Below, piece after piece: positions 56,727-64,000 of a DNA stretch of 64,000 bases; the stretch's first letter is position 1, and each line of letters starts with the position of its first letter. Source of the DNA: Desulfobacterales bacterium (GTDB taxonomy: Bacteria > Desulfobacterota > Desulfobacteria > Desulfobacterales > Desulfosarcinaceae). Where the stretch lies: assembly GCA_016218685.1 (NCBI GenBank), contig JACRDD010000004.1, forward strand, positions 124,001 through 188,000, in the 5' to 3' direction. The position numbers and the translations under genes were made by a program. The notes below the pieces were generated by a model. It saw only the letters and a program-made list of their open reading frames with translations. It was not told the origin of the DNA and did no database searches.

Positions 56727-59360
56727 TCATCCTTGCGTCCCCATGATGGTTTGATTCAGCAGGAACGGTTTGCGTTCAATCTCCTCCGTACCGCAGGGCA
56801 ACAGCTCGGCTTCGGGATAGACGCTGCGCAGCCGGCTTAGAATGGACACCATATTTTGCAGCGCGCGGGTTTTACTGCCCCGGACCCGGCCGTAGTGCAC
56901 CTGCAGCCAGCGCTGATAGGCCTGCTCGAATTCGCCCATTTGAAGCGCATCGACCCAGCAGATCTTGGGTAGAATATGGGCCGGCGTCTCCAGGCGGACC
57001 GTCTGTTCCACCAGGCGCCGGAAGGCGATCTGCTCGAAGCGTCGGGCCCAGGCCGGCAGGATCACGCTGATGCGGTAGCTGTAGGGATCGATGAACTCGC
57101 CATCCGCGCAGTCCGGCCGCACGCACACCGGCAGCAGCAGGGGGGCCGTTGCCTCGTCATCGGCGCCGGGCGCGCGCGCCGCGGCCAGCAGGTCCTCCGG
57201 CAGCCGGAGCAAGATGTGCTCCACGATATGGAAGCCTTCTTCGCAGTATTTGTCGTTGAGCAGGGCGATCAGGTATTGGATGGCCGTTTCGCGTTCTTCT
57301 TGCGTTTCGAAATACTCGATGCGCCGGGCGACGATATCTTCGTCGGCATCGACCACCACGAAGTGAAAGCGGCCGTCGCGGGTCTCTTTGAGCCGGTAGT
57401 TGTCGCGGTTCATGGCCAGGGCCAGCGAGGTGCGCATCAGATCCATGGCCTCCCGGCGGTCCAAGTACTTCCAGGTGCCGCTGAGCAGGATCTTGGACCC
57501 TGTCTCCGGCGTTTCGTCGACGATTCTGAAGCGATACTCGCGCAGCGCATCCTGGTCGCGCTCTTCATAGATGTCCGGGGCGATGTCCGACAAGCTGCGG
57601 CAGCGGTAGTTGCGGATGCCCAGCAGGCGCGCCAGGCGCTTGGCCAGGCCGGAGACATTGTCGGTGTTCCACAAGGCGTCGGGTCGCAGGCAGTTGAACG
57701 CCCCGCCGCGTTGGCTGCTGATTTCCGGGTACTCCCGCAAAAAGCCCAGCTTGGCCCGGATCGCCTCCGCCGGGGCATGGTCGCGGTCCAGGACATTCAG
57801 GGTCCAGGCATAGCTCTTGAAATTCTCCGCGAAGCGCGCCAGCAGGTGGTCCAGGAATGCATTGCGCCGTTCGCGAAATTGGTCCGGTCCTTCGGTCAAG
57901 TTCTGAAGGGTGGCGAGGATATCGGACCCTTCCTTGTAGATACCCGCCATATCCGCCAACGGCTGAACGGTCTGGGTGAAATAGGTCCGGTCGATGGCAT
58001 CGTCCAGGGAGAACAGCTCGGGCAGGTGGGCGAGCTGGGCGAAGAAATCGGTCAGGATCTGATCGAAGAACAGAAGATAGGCCTGGAGCTGCCGGGCCCG
58101 GACCTGGCGCTCGGCCGATGCCGAAGCCGGCAGCCCGGCCTCGCCGATGCCGTAGGTGGCCGGGAAGTGATTCTGGAGCGGTTCGTAGCCTGAAAGGTCG
58201 CGCAACCGGCCGTGCGGGACCATGGTGGGACCGGCCGCGGGCCGGCGCGTGGAGGCTTGGGCGGCCCGCAGCTCCGCCAGCAGCGCCAGGACCGCGGCAT
58301 GGCGCGTAAAGCAGGGGACCCGATCCTTGAAAAAAGTCAGATTGGTGTCTGCGGGGCTCAAGATGGGCTGCACCGGCCCTTCGCCTGCCGCCCGCACGGC
58401 GATGCGCCATTTGTCGGCATCTTCCGGCAGGGCCGTTTGTCCCACCGGCAGCAGCAGGATGCGGCCCACGGCCGTTACCCCCGGCACCTGCATGACCACG
58501 CGGACGATATCCGACAGGCGGATCTCTTGCTTGAGCTCGGAAGATTGCAGCTCCTCGCGATCCACGAAGCCTTTCGAAAGCCGCGGCCCCTCGAAAATTT
58601 GCGACCGGGTTTTGCCCCTGGCCGTCATCTCTTCCAGGGAGTAGAAAAGGATCGGCGGGGTCAGATGGTCCTGTACGGCCAGCAGTATTTGGGCCTCGAT
58701 CAGGTCCGCGTCGGCCTCGGGCGCCAGTTCGATCTCGGCGCACAGCTTGAACTCTTTGCGCGGCACGACGCCGATGTGCACGAAGTCCTCGCACAAATTG
58801 CGGTGGCGGTGCAACTGCTGCCGCACGGCCTCGTAAATGGGCGCCAAGGCTTCGGGATCGGCCGAATCGATGGTTTCATCCACCTCCAGCCGCACATCGT
58901 ACAAGCCTTTGAGCGCCAGCGTGCGATGGGGCGCTTCATCCGCCGGGGGCGCCGCCAGCACCCGGCTCCGGCGGCATGCCAGGTAATAGGTCACCTCGGC
59001 CGGCATCAGCCAGGCGTTTTGCACGCCGTCCAGATCCACCAGCAGCTTGCGCCAATCCAGCAGCGTGACCGGCCGGCACGGCAGGATGGCTTCGGCCGGG
59101 AAAAGGGGCGACTGGGCCTCGTCGGGCCGGTCCGGCCGCGCCAACAGATCCTGAATGGGAAAATTGGCCCGGTATCCCAGCTCGGTCAGCGCGTAGCACA
59201 GCGCTTCGAGAATGGTGATGCCCGGATCGTGGATGTTGAAGTCGTTCCAGAGCCGGTGGCTCAGCCGTTCGAGATAGCCGAGCCCCTCGGCGCGCAGCAG
59301 GGCAAAGTTCAGGGCCGGCTGGTCCGGCGCGGGCTTGGATAGGGTCAGGGGCGCCATCAT
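56727..59360 (-). CDS. eCIS baseplate protein, Afp12-like (gp7-type wedge)
   Basis: An 877-residue baseplate wedge protein. The conserved opening D-F-N-I-H-D-P-G-I-T-I-L-E-A-L-C-Y-A-L-T-E-L-G-Y-R near residue 40 is diagnostic for this family. The remainder has many beta-strands with E-I-E-L-A-P-E-A-D and a C-terminal R-x-x-L-Q-N-M-V-S-I-L-S-R-L-R-S. Its start overlaps the stop of the preceding gene by ATGA. Together with the next gene upstream it would form the wedge that couples spike to sheath. Identified by motif and order, not by alignment. Confidence 0.85.
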   Translation of the reverse strand: MMAPLTLSKPAPDQPALNFALLRAEGLGYLERLSHRLWNDFNIHDPGITILEALCYALTELGYRANFPIQDLLARPDRPDEAQSPLFPAEAILPCRPVTLLDWRKLLVDLDGVQNAWLMPAEVTYYLACRRSRVLAAPPADEAPHRTLALKGLYDVRLEVDETIDSADPEALAPIYEAVRQQLHRHRNLCEDFVHIGVVPRKEFKLCAEIELAPEADADLIEAQILLAVQDHLTPPILFYSLEEMTARGKTRSQIFEGPRLSKGFVDREELQSSELKQEIRLSDIVRVVMQVPGVTAVGRILLLPVGQTALPEDADKWRIAVRAAGEGPVQPILSPADTNLTFFKDRVPCFTRHAAVLALLAELRAAQASTRRPAAGPTMVPHGRLRDLSGYEPLQNHFPATYGIGEAGLPASASAERQVRARQLQAYLLFFDQILTDFFAQLAHLPELFSLDDAIDRTYFTQTVQPLADMAGIYKEGSDILATLQNLTEGPDQFRERRNAFLDHLLARFAENFKSYAWTLNVLDRDHAPAEAIRAKLGFLREYPEISSQRGGAFNCLRPDALWNTDNVSGLAKRLARLLGIRNYRCRSLSDIAPDIYEERDQDALREYRFRIVDETPETGSKILLSGTWKYLDRREAMDLMRTSLALAMNRDNYRLKETRDGRFHFVVVDADEDIVARRIEYFETQEERETAIQYLIALLNDKYCEEGFHIVEHILLRLPEDLLAAARAPGADDEATAPLLLPVCVRPDCADGEFIDPYSYRISVILPAWARRFEQIAFRRLVEQTVRLETPAHILPKICWVDALQMGEFEQAYQRWLQVHYGRVRGSKTRALQNMVSILSRLRSVYPEAELLPCGTEEIERKPFLLNQTIMGTQG

Positions 59361-62300
59361 GTCGATTCAATCTTTCTTATGTTGTGCGTCTTGGCCGATA
59401 CCAGTACCGCGCGTGGGTCGGATGCCTCGGCCACCTCCACGCTCCGGCGCGCCGCGCCGAGATACAAATTGAGTTCGGCTGCATAATCCACATAAGCGCG
59501 CGTCTCCACGAAGCGCAACAAAGTCGATGGGTGAACCCGGCCGCCGAACGAGAGTGCTGCGCTTCCCTGGTAGACCCAAGGCGATAAAAGACGCTGAATT
59601 TCGTCATTGAGCAGCGTCCGGTAATGGCCGGCCTCGGCTTCATACGGCGGGTGAAACCGCACGCCGAAGGAGAGATACAACTCTTCGTAAACCGGATTCT
59701 CCACGTGGATCTCGACGCCGGGGCCGCAAAGGCCCGCGATATAGGTTTTGATTTCATCCAGGGTGTTTAAATCCACGCGGGGTTGCAAGGCATCGGTCCC
59801 GGCCGCGGACGCCAGCCGCGGCACAACCACCAGCGTCACGTGACCCGGAGCCAGCAAAGCGCCGGGCGCGGTGTGGTTCAGACATTTGACTTTGTACACC
59901 GCGGGGAATCGCTCCAGGATCAGGCGCTCGAAATCCCAGGCGGTCACGGCCCGCTGCTTGTGGCGCAGGCGTTCGCCGGCGCGGGTGTAAAAGGCGGGAT
60001 CGTCTTCGCGCCCGCGGCCGCCGAACGAGGCATAAGGCTGCATGACTTTCTTGATGCCGGCCACGGGGGCCACGAAGCCGGTCACGCTGCCGGGTGGCAA
60101 TGCCTGGCGCAAGCGGTCCGGATCGTTGCCCCGGTCGACGAAGGCGGCGCACCCGGCATTGGGCCGTACGGCCAGCAAGCGGCAGAGCGCATCCGTGTCC
60201 TTTTGGACCGCCGCGCGCAGCCAGTACCAGCCGAAGGGCAACGTCGTATTGGTGTCGGTGGCTTCCGGCGGTATGGCCAAGACGATGCGGCCGCTGGTCA
60301 GCAGGCCGTTGGTGCTGTCGTTGAGAATTTGGTCGGCCTCCAGGGGCTTCCAGTAGTTGTCGGCCAGAATGCTCCATTGGATGGGCTGCTTGGGCTTCAG
60401 GGGGTTGGCCGTGCCCTCGGCCACTTGGAAGAGAAGCGATAGCGATTGCTCGGGAAGCATTCCCGAAAATCCGATGTAGAACTCGCCCGCGTGGGCATAG
60501 GCGGGCAGCAGGGGCACGGCCTTGGACGGGACGTAGGACAGTTGGCCGCGGATATAGGCGTGGTCGCACATCTGGCCGAAGGCGGTGAGGTGGAAGAAGG
60601 TCACCTCGTCATTCAGGAAATCCGCCTCGGAAGCGCCGCTGACCTCCACCGTGGCGCTTGAAGCAACGTAATCCAAAAGAAGACTCTCGATTACGGGGGT
60701 ATAGGGCGCGTTGGGCAAGGAGGTATTCTCGACCTTGTTGGCCAGATCGATGACTTTGCGCGTATACAGCTCGCGATAGGCCTGGTGCAGGAAGCTTTGC
60801 TTCAGGCCCAGGGAGATGAAGCCGGGCCGGGCGTCGGCCACCGCGGCGCCTTTCAGGGGCCTGGCCGTGCCCAGGCCCGGTTGCCGCGCGTGCACCTTGC
60901 TGGTCTTGCGGATGCGCAGCAGCGCTTTTTGAGCCCAGCGCGACCCCTGGCGCGCCAGGGCGCGCTCACGGGCCCCGGCTTTCGGTTTGCGGCCCGGACC
61001 AGGGCCGGCCGCACCCTCGAGCGGCAAGGTCAGGTCATGGACGGCGCCGGCATTGCCGTCGTCGAACAGCGTTTGATTGGCAAAGGTTTGATAGACCGCA
61101 CCCAGAGGCGCGGCGACATCGACCGTGAAGTGGCTGTTGTCATTTACCTGGTAGCCGCTCATGTTGTACAGATTGGAGAATTTGCGGGGGGCATCGCGCC
61201 AGGTCAGATGCAGTTCGAGGCGCTCGATGTTTTTGTCCAGGGCTTCGCTATACCCCACGTGCAGCTTGGCGCCCGCCCGGGGTTCGGGGCCGAAGGGCAT
61301 GAACGGCTTGGTGCTGTCCAGCTTGCCCAGGTCATTTTCCAGGGCCAGGCTACTGACGCCCAATGCTTCCACGCTGAGACGGCAGCTTTGCACGCTCAGG
61401 TGCTTGAAGGCCGCATATCCGCCGGAATTGTTTGCGGTCTTCAATTTGAACTGCATCACCGGCGCCTCGGCGGCGAAACGGCCGCCGTGAATCTCGTCCT
61501 CGAAATCCACCACCGCGCCCTGGTCGGGTGTCAGGGAAACGCTCAGCCGGTAGAGCCCTTGGGCGGCTTGCAGCAAACGAGTCGTTACAGCCAAAGGGCC
61601 GATCCAGCTTTTCTCCCCGGTCAAGTAGACTTCAAAGGCGTTATCGAAGAGCGACGGCGCCGGGCATTTGCCCGTCAGGGTCAGGTCCGCGTGAATGGTT
61701 CGCCGGCCCTGCCGCAAGCGCAGCACCGGCGAGGCCAGGGCAAAACCGATCTGGGCCAGGGGCAAATCCCCATGGCCGAAGGCCGGCCAGTGGGGCGCGG
61801 CTTTGTCCAGGGCCTGGCCCAAGCCGTCGGTGGAATCGGCCACCGGCGCGATGCGCACGGCCTCCTGGGCCGTGGCGTCTTTGTACACCGACCGCAAGGC
61901 TTCGATCTTGGCCGGGTAGACCATCAGGTCCTGTTCCAGGCGGAAGTGCATGGGCTTGCCGGCGGCGTCCTTGCCCGCGCTAAAGCGCGTGTCGGCGGCC
62001 AGCATTTGGGAAGCGACCTTTTTCTTCAACTCGAAGAGCAGGTGCACGCGGTCGCCCACCGCAGGCTGGGGCGCGAATCCCAGGACATCGCGCAGGTAGA
62101 GATCCAAATGCTTTTGGGGCAGGCTGTTGATTTGCTGCTGGCCATGGCGGTACAGCCGCAGGAAAGTCAAGAGCAGGGCCAGGTGCGGCGGCACGCTGCC
62201 GGATGAGGCGAGTGCCGCCCGGGCCTGTTCGCTGTCGTTGGCGAAGGATAGGGCCGAGGCCAAATCCGCGGGCAGGGCCTCGAAGAATGCTTCCCAGGTG

Positions 62301-62506
62301 TTTCCATCGGCCTCGGGGTCTGTATCGGGGAAGACGACCTGGGCGGCATAGCCGCGGACAAAAGCATACAGATCCGCCAGGCCGCGGTCGTCGATCTTCA
62401 CGAACCCGGGATGGGTGGGGGAAAGGGCCGGGTCCCGCCGCCCGTCTTGGCTTTGGCCGTCCCGGAAAAGGATGCTGCCGTCCATGTCTTGCCTGCGCGT
62501 ATTCAT
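59357..62506 (-). CDS. eCIS baseplate protein, Afp11-like (gp6/gpJ-type)
   Basis: A 1049-residue baseplate protein. It has F-V-K-I-D-D-R-G-L-A-D-L-Y-A-F-V-R-G-Y-A near residue 35, then a helical and beta mixture with the L-P-Q-K-H-L-D-L-Y-L-R-D-V-L motif. Residues about 840-1000 contain F-E-R-L-I-L-E-R-F-P-A-V-Y-K-V-K-C-L-N-H and V-P-R-L, typical for gpJ/gp47-related proteins. Start ATG overlaps the gp25 stop (ATGA). A basic, low-complexity insertion (about residues 480-560: A-A-G-P-G-P-G-R-K-P-K-A-G-A-R-E-R-A) is unusual for the family. Confidence 0.85.
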   Translation of the reverse strand: MNTRRQDMDGSILFRDGQSQDGRRDPALSPTHPGFVKIDDRGLADLYAFVRGYAAQVVFPDTDPEADGNTWEAFFEALPADLASALSFANDSEQARAALASSGSVPPHLALLLTFLRLYRHGQQQINSLPQKHLDLYLRDVLGFAPQPAVGDRVHLLFELKKKVASQMLAADTRFSAGKDAAGKPMHFRLEQDLMVYPAKIEALRSVYKDATAQEAVRIAPVADSTDGLGQALDKAAPHWPAFGHGDLPLAQIGFALASPVLRLRQGRRTIHADLTLTGKCPAPSLFDNAFEVYLTGEKSWIGPLAVTTRLLQAAQGLYRLSVSLTPDQGAVVDFEDEIHGGRFAAEAPVMQFKLKTANNSGGYAAFKHLSVQSCRLSVEALGVSSLALENDLGKLDSTKPFMPFGPEPRAGAKLHVGYSEALDKNIERLELHLTWRDAPRKFSNLYNMSGYQVNDNSHFTVDVAAPLGAVYQTFANQTLFDDGNAGAVHDLTLPLEGAAGPGPGRKPKAGARERALARQGSRWAQKALLRIRKTSKVHARQPGLGTARPLKGAAVADARPGFISLGLKQSFLHQAYRELYTRKVIDLANKVENTSLPNAPYTPVIESLLLDYVASSATVEVSGASEADFLNDEVTFFHLTAFGQMCDHAYIRGQLSYVPSKAVPLLPAYAHAGEFYIGFSGMLPEQSLSLLFQVAEGTANPLKPKQPIQWSILADNYWKPLEADQILNDSTNGLLTSGRIVLAIPPEATDTNTTLPFGWYWLRAAVQKDTDALCRLLAVRPNAGCAAFVDRGNDPDRLRQALPPGSVTGFVAPVAGIKKVMQPYASFGGRGREDDPAFYTRAGERLRHKQRAVTAWDFERLILERFPAVYKVKCLNHTAPGALLAPGHVTLVVVPRLASAAGTDALQPRVDLNTLDEIKTYIAGLCGPGVEIHVENPVYEELYLSFGVRFHPPYEAEAGHYRTLLNDEIQRLLSPWVYQGSAALSFGGRVHPSTLLRFVETRAYVDYAAELNLYLGAARRSVEVAEASDPRAVLVSAKTHNIRKIEST

Positions 62507-62925
62507 CGCACCGTGGCCTCTTCGCGATAGAATGGATAGACCAGGTTGTAGCGTGAGTTGGTGGTGCGGACCGTATAATCCACCACCAGATCCACGCGGC
62601 CCGAGGGTTCGTCGAGCATCTCGATGGCCACATCGTTGAGCTGGATGCGCGGCTCGTAGATCAGAATGGCCTGTTTGACCAGACCCCGGATATAGGTGCG
62701 CACCGTGGTGTTGAGCGGCTCGAACAGCAGATCGTTCAGGTTGCAGCCGTACTTGGGCTGCATGACGCGCTCGCCCAGGGCGGTGGAAAGCAGGATCTGC
62801 AAGCTCTGGCGGATATCTTCTTCGTCGGCCACCATCACCACCCCTTTTTGCGCCAGGGAGAAAAGCGGCGGAAAAGACCAGCCTTTGCCGAGAAACGAGG
62901 GGGTCGTGTTTTCTTCCTGGGCCAT
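62503..62925 (-). CDS. eCIS gp25-like baseplate/sheath initiator protein (Afp9-like)
   Basis: A 140-residue lysozyme-fold relative (T4 gp25), with the E-x-x-I-R-Q-S-L-Q-I-L-L-S-T-A-L-G-E-R-V-M-Q-P-K-Y-G-C motif near residue 45, typical of this family, and E-P-R-I-Q-L later. It anchors sheath assembly to the baseplate. ATG 62925 (MAQEENTTPS) is used; the frame from 63003 overlaps the PAAR gene. There is only a weak ribosome site, consistent with translational coupling. Confidence 0.9.
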   Translation of the reverse strand: MAQEENTTPSFLGKGWSFPPLFSLAQKGVVMVADEEDIRQSLQILLSTALGERVMQPKYGCNLNDLLFEPLNTTVRTYIRGLVKQAILIYEPRIQLNDVAIEMLDEPSGRVDLVVDYTVRTTNSRYNLVYPFYREEATVR

Positions 62926-62944
62926 GGGATTCGCTTTCGTTGGG

Positions 62945-63223
62945 TTACCCGATTTGCACCGTGGGATCGCCCACGGCCGCCGAAGCGCCGCAGAGACACA
63001 CATCGCCCACCCGCAGGGCCGGCTTGCCGCCGATCAGCACCGTGACACTGCCCACGGGAAAAATGCTGGCCGTGGGCTGATGGGCGGTGGGCGGCAGCAC
63101 GCACACATGATTGTCCAGGGCCACGGCCGCCGGGCTTCCGCCGACCAGCACCGTGGGCACGCCCGGTCCCACGATGGTGCCGCCATGGGTGGAGAGGTCT
63201 CCGACGCGCGCCGCGGGTGGCAT
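62945..63223 (-). CDS. PAAR-domain spike tip protein (Afp10-like)
   Basis: A 92-residue protein that caps the spike as the sharp tip. It begins MPPAARVGDLSTHGG, giving the P-A-A-R motif at residues 3-6. Likely metal ligands are H13, H39 and the Cys/His region V-C-V-L-P-P and V-C-L-C-G, and glycine-rich repeats such as V-L-V-G-G-S-P-A-A-V. Length is normal for a bare PAAR without toxin extension. GGAGG lies upstream of the ATG. Confidence 0.92.
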   Translation of the reverse strand: MPPAARVGDLSTHGGTIVGPGVPTVLVGGSPAAVALDNHVCVLPPTAHQPTASIFPVGSVTVLIGGKPALRVGDVCLCGASAAVGDPTVQIG

Positions 63224-63237
63224 ACGATTCCTCCGTT

Positions 63238-64000
63238 TCAGTTGATCTGCACCATAGAGCCGCGCAACACCGCCGTGGCGCTGGAACTCAACTCCGCGCC
63301 GGCCGAGCCTTCGGCCTTGAACTGGGCCGAAGCCTTGGCGTTGGTGTTGACACCCTCGATATTCACGTCGCCGCCGGCCTTGATGTTGATATCCGAGGCG
63401 CTCTCGATGGTGATGCCGTCGGCAGCGAGCACCAGGGTATTGCTGTTTTCATCGGCCAGGCGGATGCCGCCGTCGTCATCCGAAAGCGTCACCGTGTTGC
63501 CGTTGGGGGTCTGGATCGTCACGCTGACCTTGTCGTCGTCGAAGAGCACCGAAATGCCGCTGCGCGTGACGAAGCCCTTTTGATGATTGTCGTCGCTGGC
63601 CGCGATGGGCGTGGGTTTGGCGCTGCTGTGCAACATGCCCAACACCACGGCCTGGCGCGGATCGTCGTGGAGAAAGCCGAGCACGACCTCGTCGTCGATC
63701 TCGGGCCGGAAGATGGCGCCCCGGTTGTTGCCGGCATCCAGGCTGGCCAGGCGCGCCCAGAGCCCCTCTTCGTCGGCGCCGATCAGCGGCATGCGCACCT
63801 GGATGCGCTCCTCGCCGTCCGGGTCGCCGGCAAGGGCCGTGACGATGCCGATCTGAAGCCCGCTCACCGGCGGGATCAGGGCCGCGGCCGGCGGGGCGGG
63901 CGGATGCTGGCCCAAGAACCAGCGCGGTTCGCCGCCGAATTGCAGCTCGGTGGTCCAGGTGCCGCCGCCGAATTCGTGCCGCACGCCGGAGACCAGTGCC
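63238..64000 (-). CDS. VgrG/gp5-like spike protein, C-terminal part (5' end outside window)
   Basis: At least 254 residues of the central spike, which forms the trimeric needle at the tube end. The visible part has A-L-V-S-G-V-R-H-E-F-G-G-G-T-W-T-T-E-L (end of the gp27-like region), then an OB-type domain with G-I-V-T-A-L-A-G-D-P-D-G-E-E-R-I-Q-V-R-M-P-L and G-D-x-V-V-L-G-F-L, and a beta-helix-like tail (T-P-N-G-N-T-V-T-L-S, A-D-I-N-I-K-A-G-G). The frame continues past the window edge. It corresponds to Afp8. Sheath and tube genes would be expected beyond. Confidence 0.9.
   Translation of the reverse strand, partial: ALVSGVRHEFGGGTWTTELQFGGEPRWFLGQHPPAPPAAALIPPVSGLQIGIVTALAGDPDGEERIQVRMPLIGADEEGLWARLASLDAGNNRGAIFRPEIDDEVVLGFLHDDPRQAVVLGMLHSSAKPTPIAASDDNHQKGFVTRSGISVLFDDDKVSVTIQTPNGNTVTLSDDDGGIRLADENSNTLVLAADGITIESASDINIKAGGDVNIEGVNTNAKASAQFKAEGSAGAELSSSATAVLRGSMVQIN

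Noticed and set aside
46807..64000. Interpretation of the injection system as a prophage tail or as type VI secretion
   Set aside because: The AAA+ ATPase, DUF4157 protein and tape-measure family are eCIS-type, and no phage head, lysis or T6SS membrane genes are visible; the genes beyond 64000 could still revise this.

Overview
The window looks like chromosomal DNA of a GC-rich, anaerobic, Gram-negative bacterium, most likely a sulfate-reducing Desulfobacterota (Desulfobacterales-like). This placement is inferred from gene content, not from a marker-gene tree. The evidence is Kdo/LPS genes (kdsA, kdsC, lptC), a ferredoxin-dependent 2-oxoacid oxidoreductase, a DUF39 homocysteine-biosynthesis protein, the futalosine route to menaquinone, and a mix of housekeeping genes with many ATGA-type stop/start overlaps.

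Layout. 1-1522 (minus): lptC (partial), kdsC, kdsA. 1652-8646 (plus): a membrane-anchored M23 peptidase, DUF39 protein, thpR, recA and alaS, closed by a strong hairpin terminator. 8724-17140 (mostly minus): a CheX-like phosphatase, plant-type dapB, a fused MurU-AmgK sugar-nucleotide enzyme, plsB, a small membrane protein (plus), RNase HI and a NamZ-type exo-muramidase. NamZ and MurU-AmgK together would release MurNAc and recycle it to UDP-MurNAc. 17343-25477 (plus): a P-loop ATPase, a four-subunit 2-oxoacid:ferredoxin oxidoreductase, hisC, cmk, rpsA and sppA. 25531-31347: yciO-type protein (minus), then guaB and dnaE (plus). 31375-41416: a DegT-type aminotransferase and almost all of the futalosine pathway (mqnD, mqnB, mqnP, then ubiX, ubiD-like, mqnE, mqnA, mqnC), split by a convergent DsbA-like gene. 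A DUF4143-type AAA ATPase follows mqnC and is flanked by a partial copy of the mqnC 3' end.

42731-46605 (minus): a secreted lipase, its LifO foldase and a sigma-54 activator, the arrangement expected of a dedicated lipase regulon. 46807-64000 (minus, running off the window): the distal half of an extracellular contractile injection system (eCIS). In transcription order it has a VgrG/gp5-like spike (partial), PAAR tip, gp25-like protein, two large baseplate proteins, a large protein of unknown role, a tape-measure-type protein, an AAA+ ATPase and a 1408-residue DUF4157 protein. The DUF4157 protein has a GC-rich body and an abruptly AT-richer C-terminal module of about 384 residues. That module has a histidine/asparagine pattern like beta-beta-alpha-metal nucleases and a helix-hairpin-helix-like tail, so it is the best candidate for an exchangeable injected effector and the most interesting object here.

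I see no rRNA, tRNA, CRISPR array or insertion sequence. Regulatory calls (promoters, palindromes, terminators) were read by eye and are marked accordingly.
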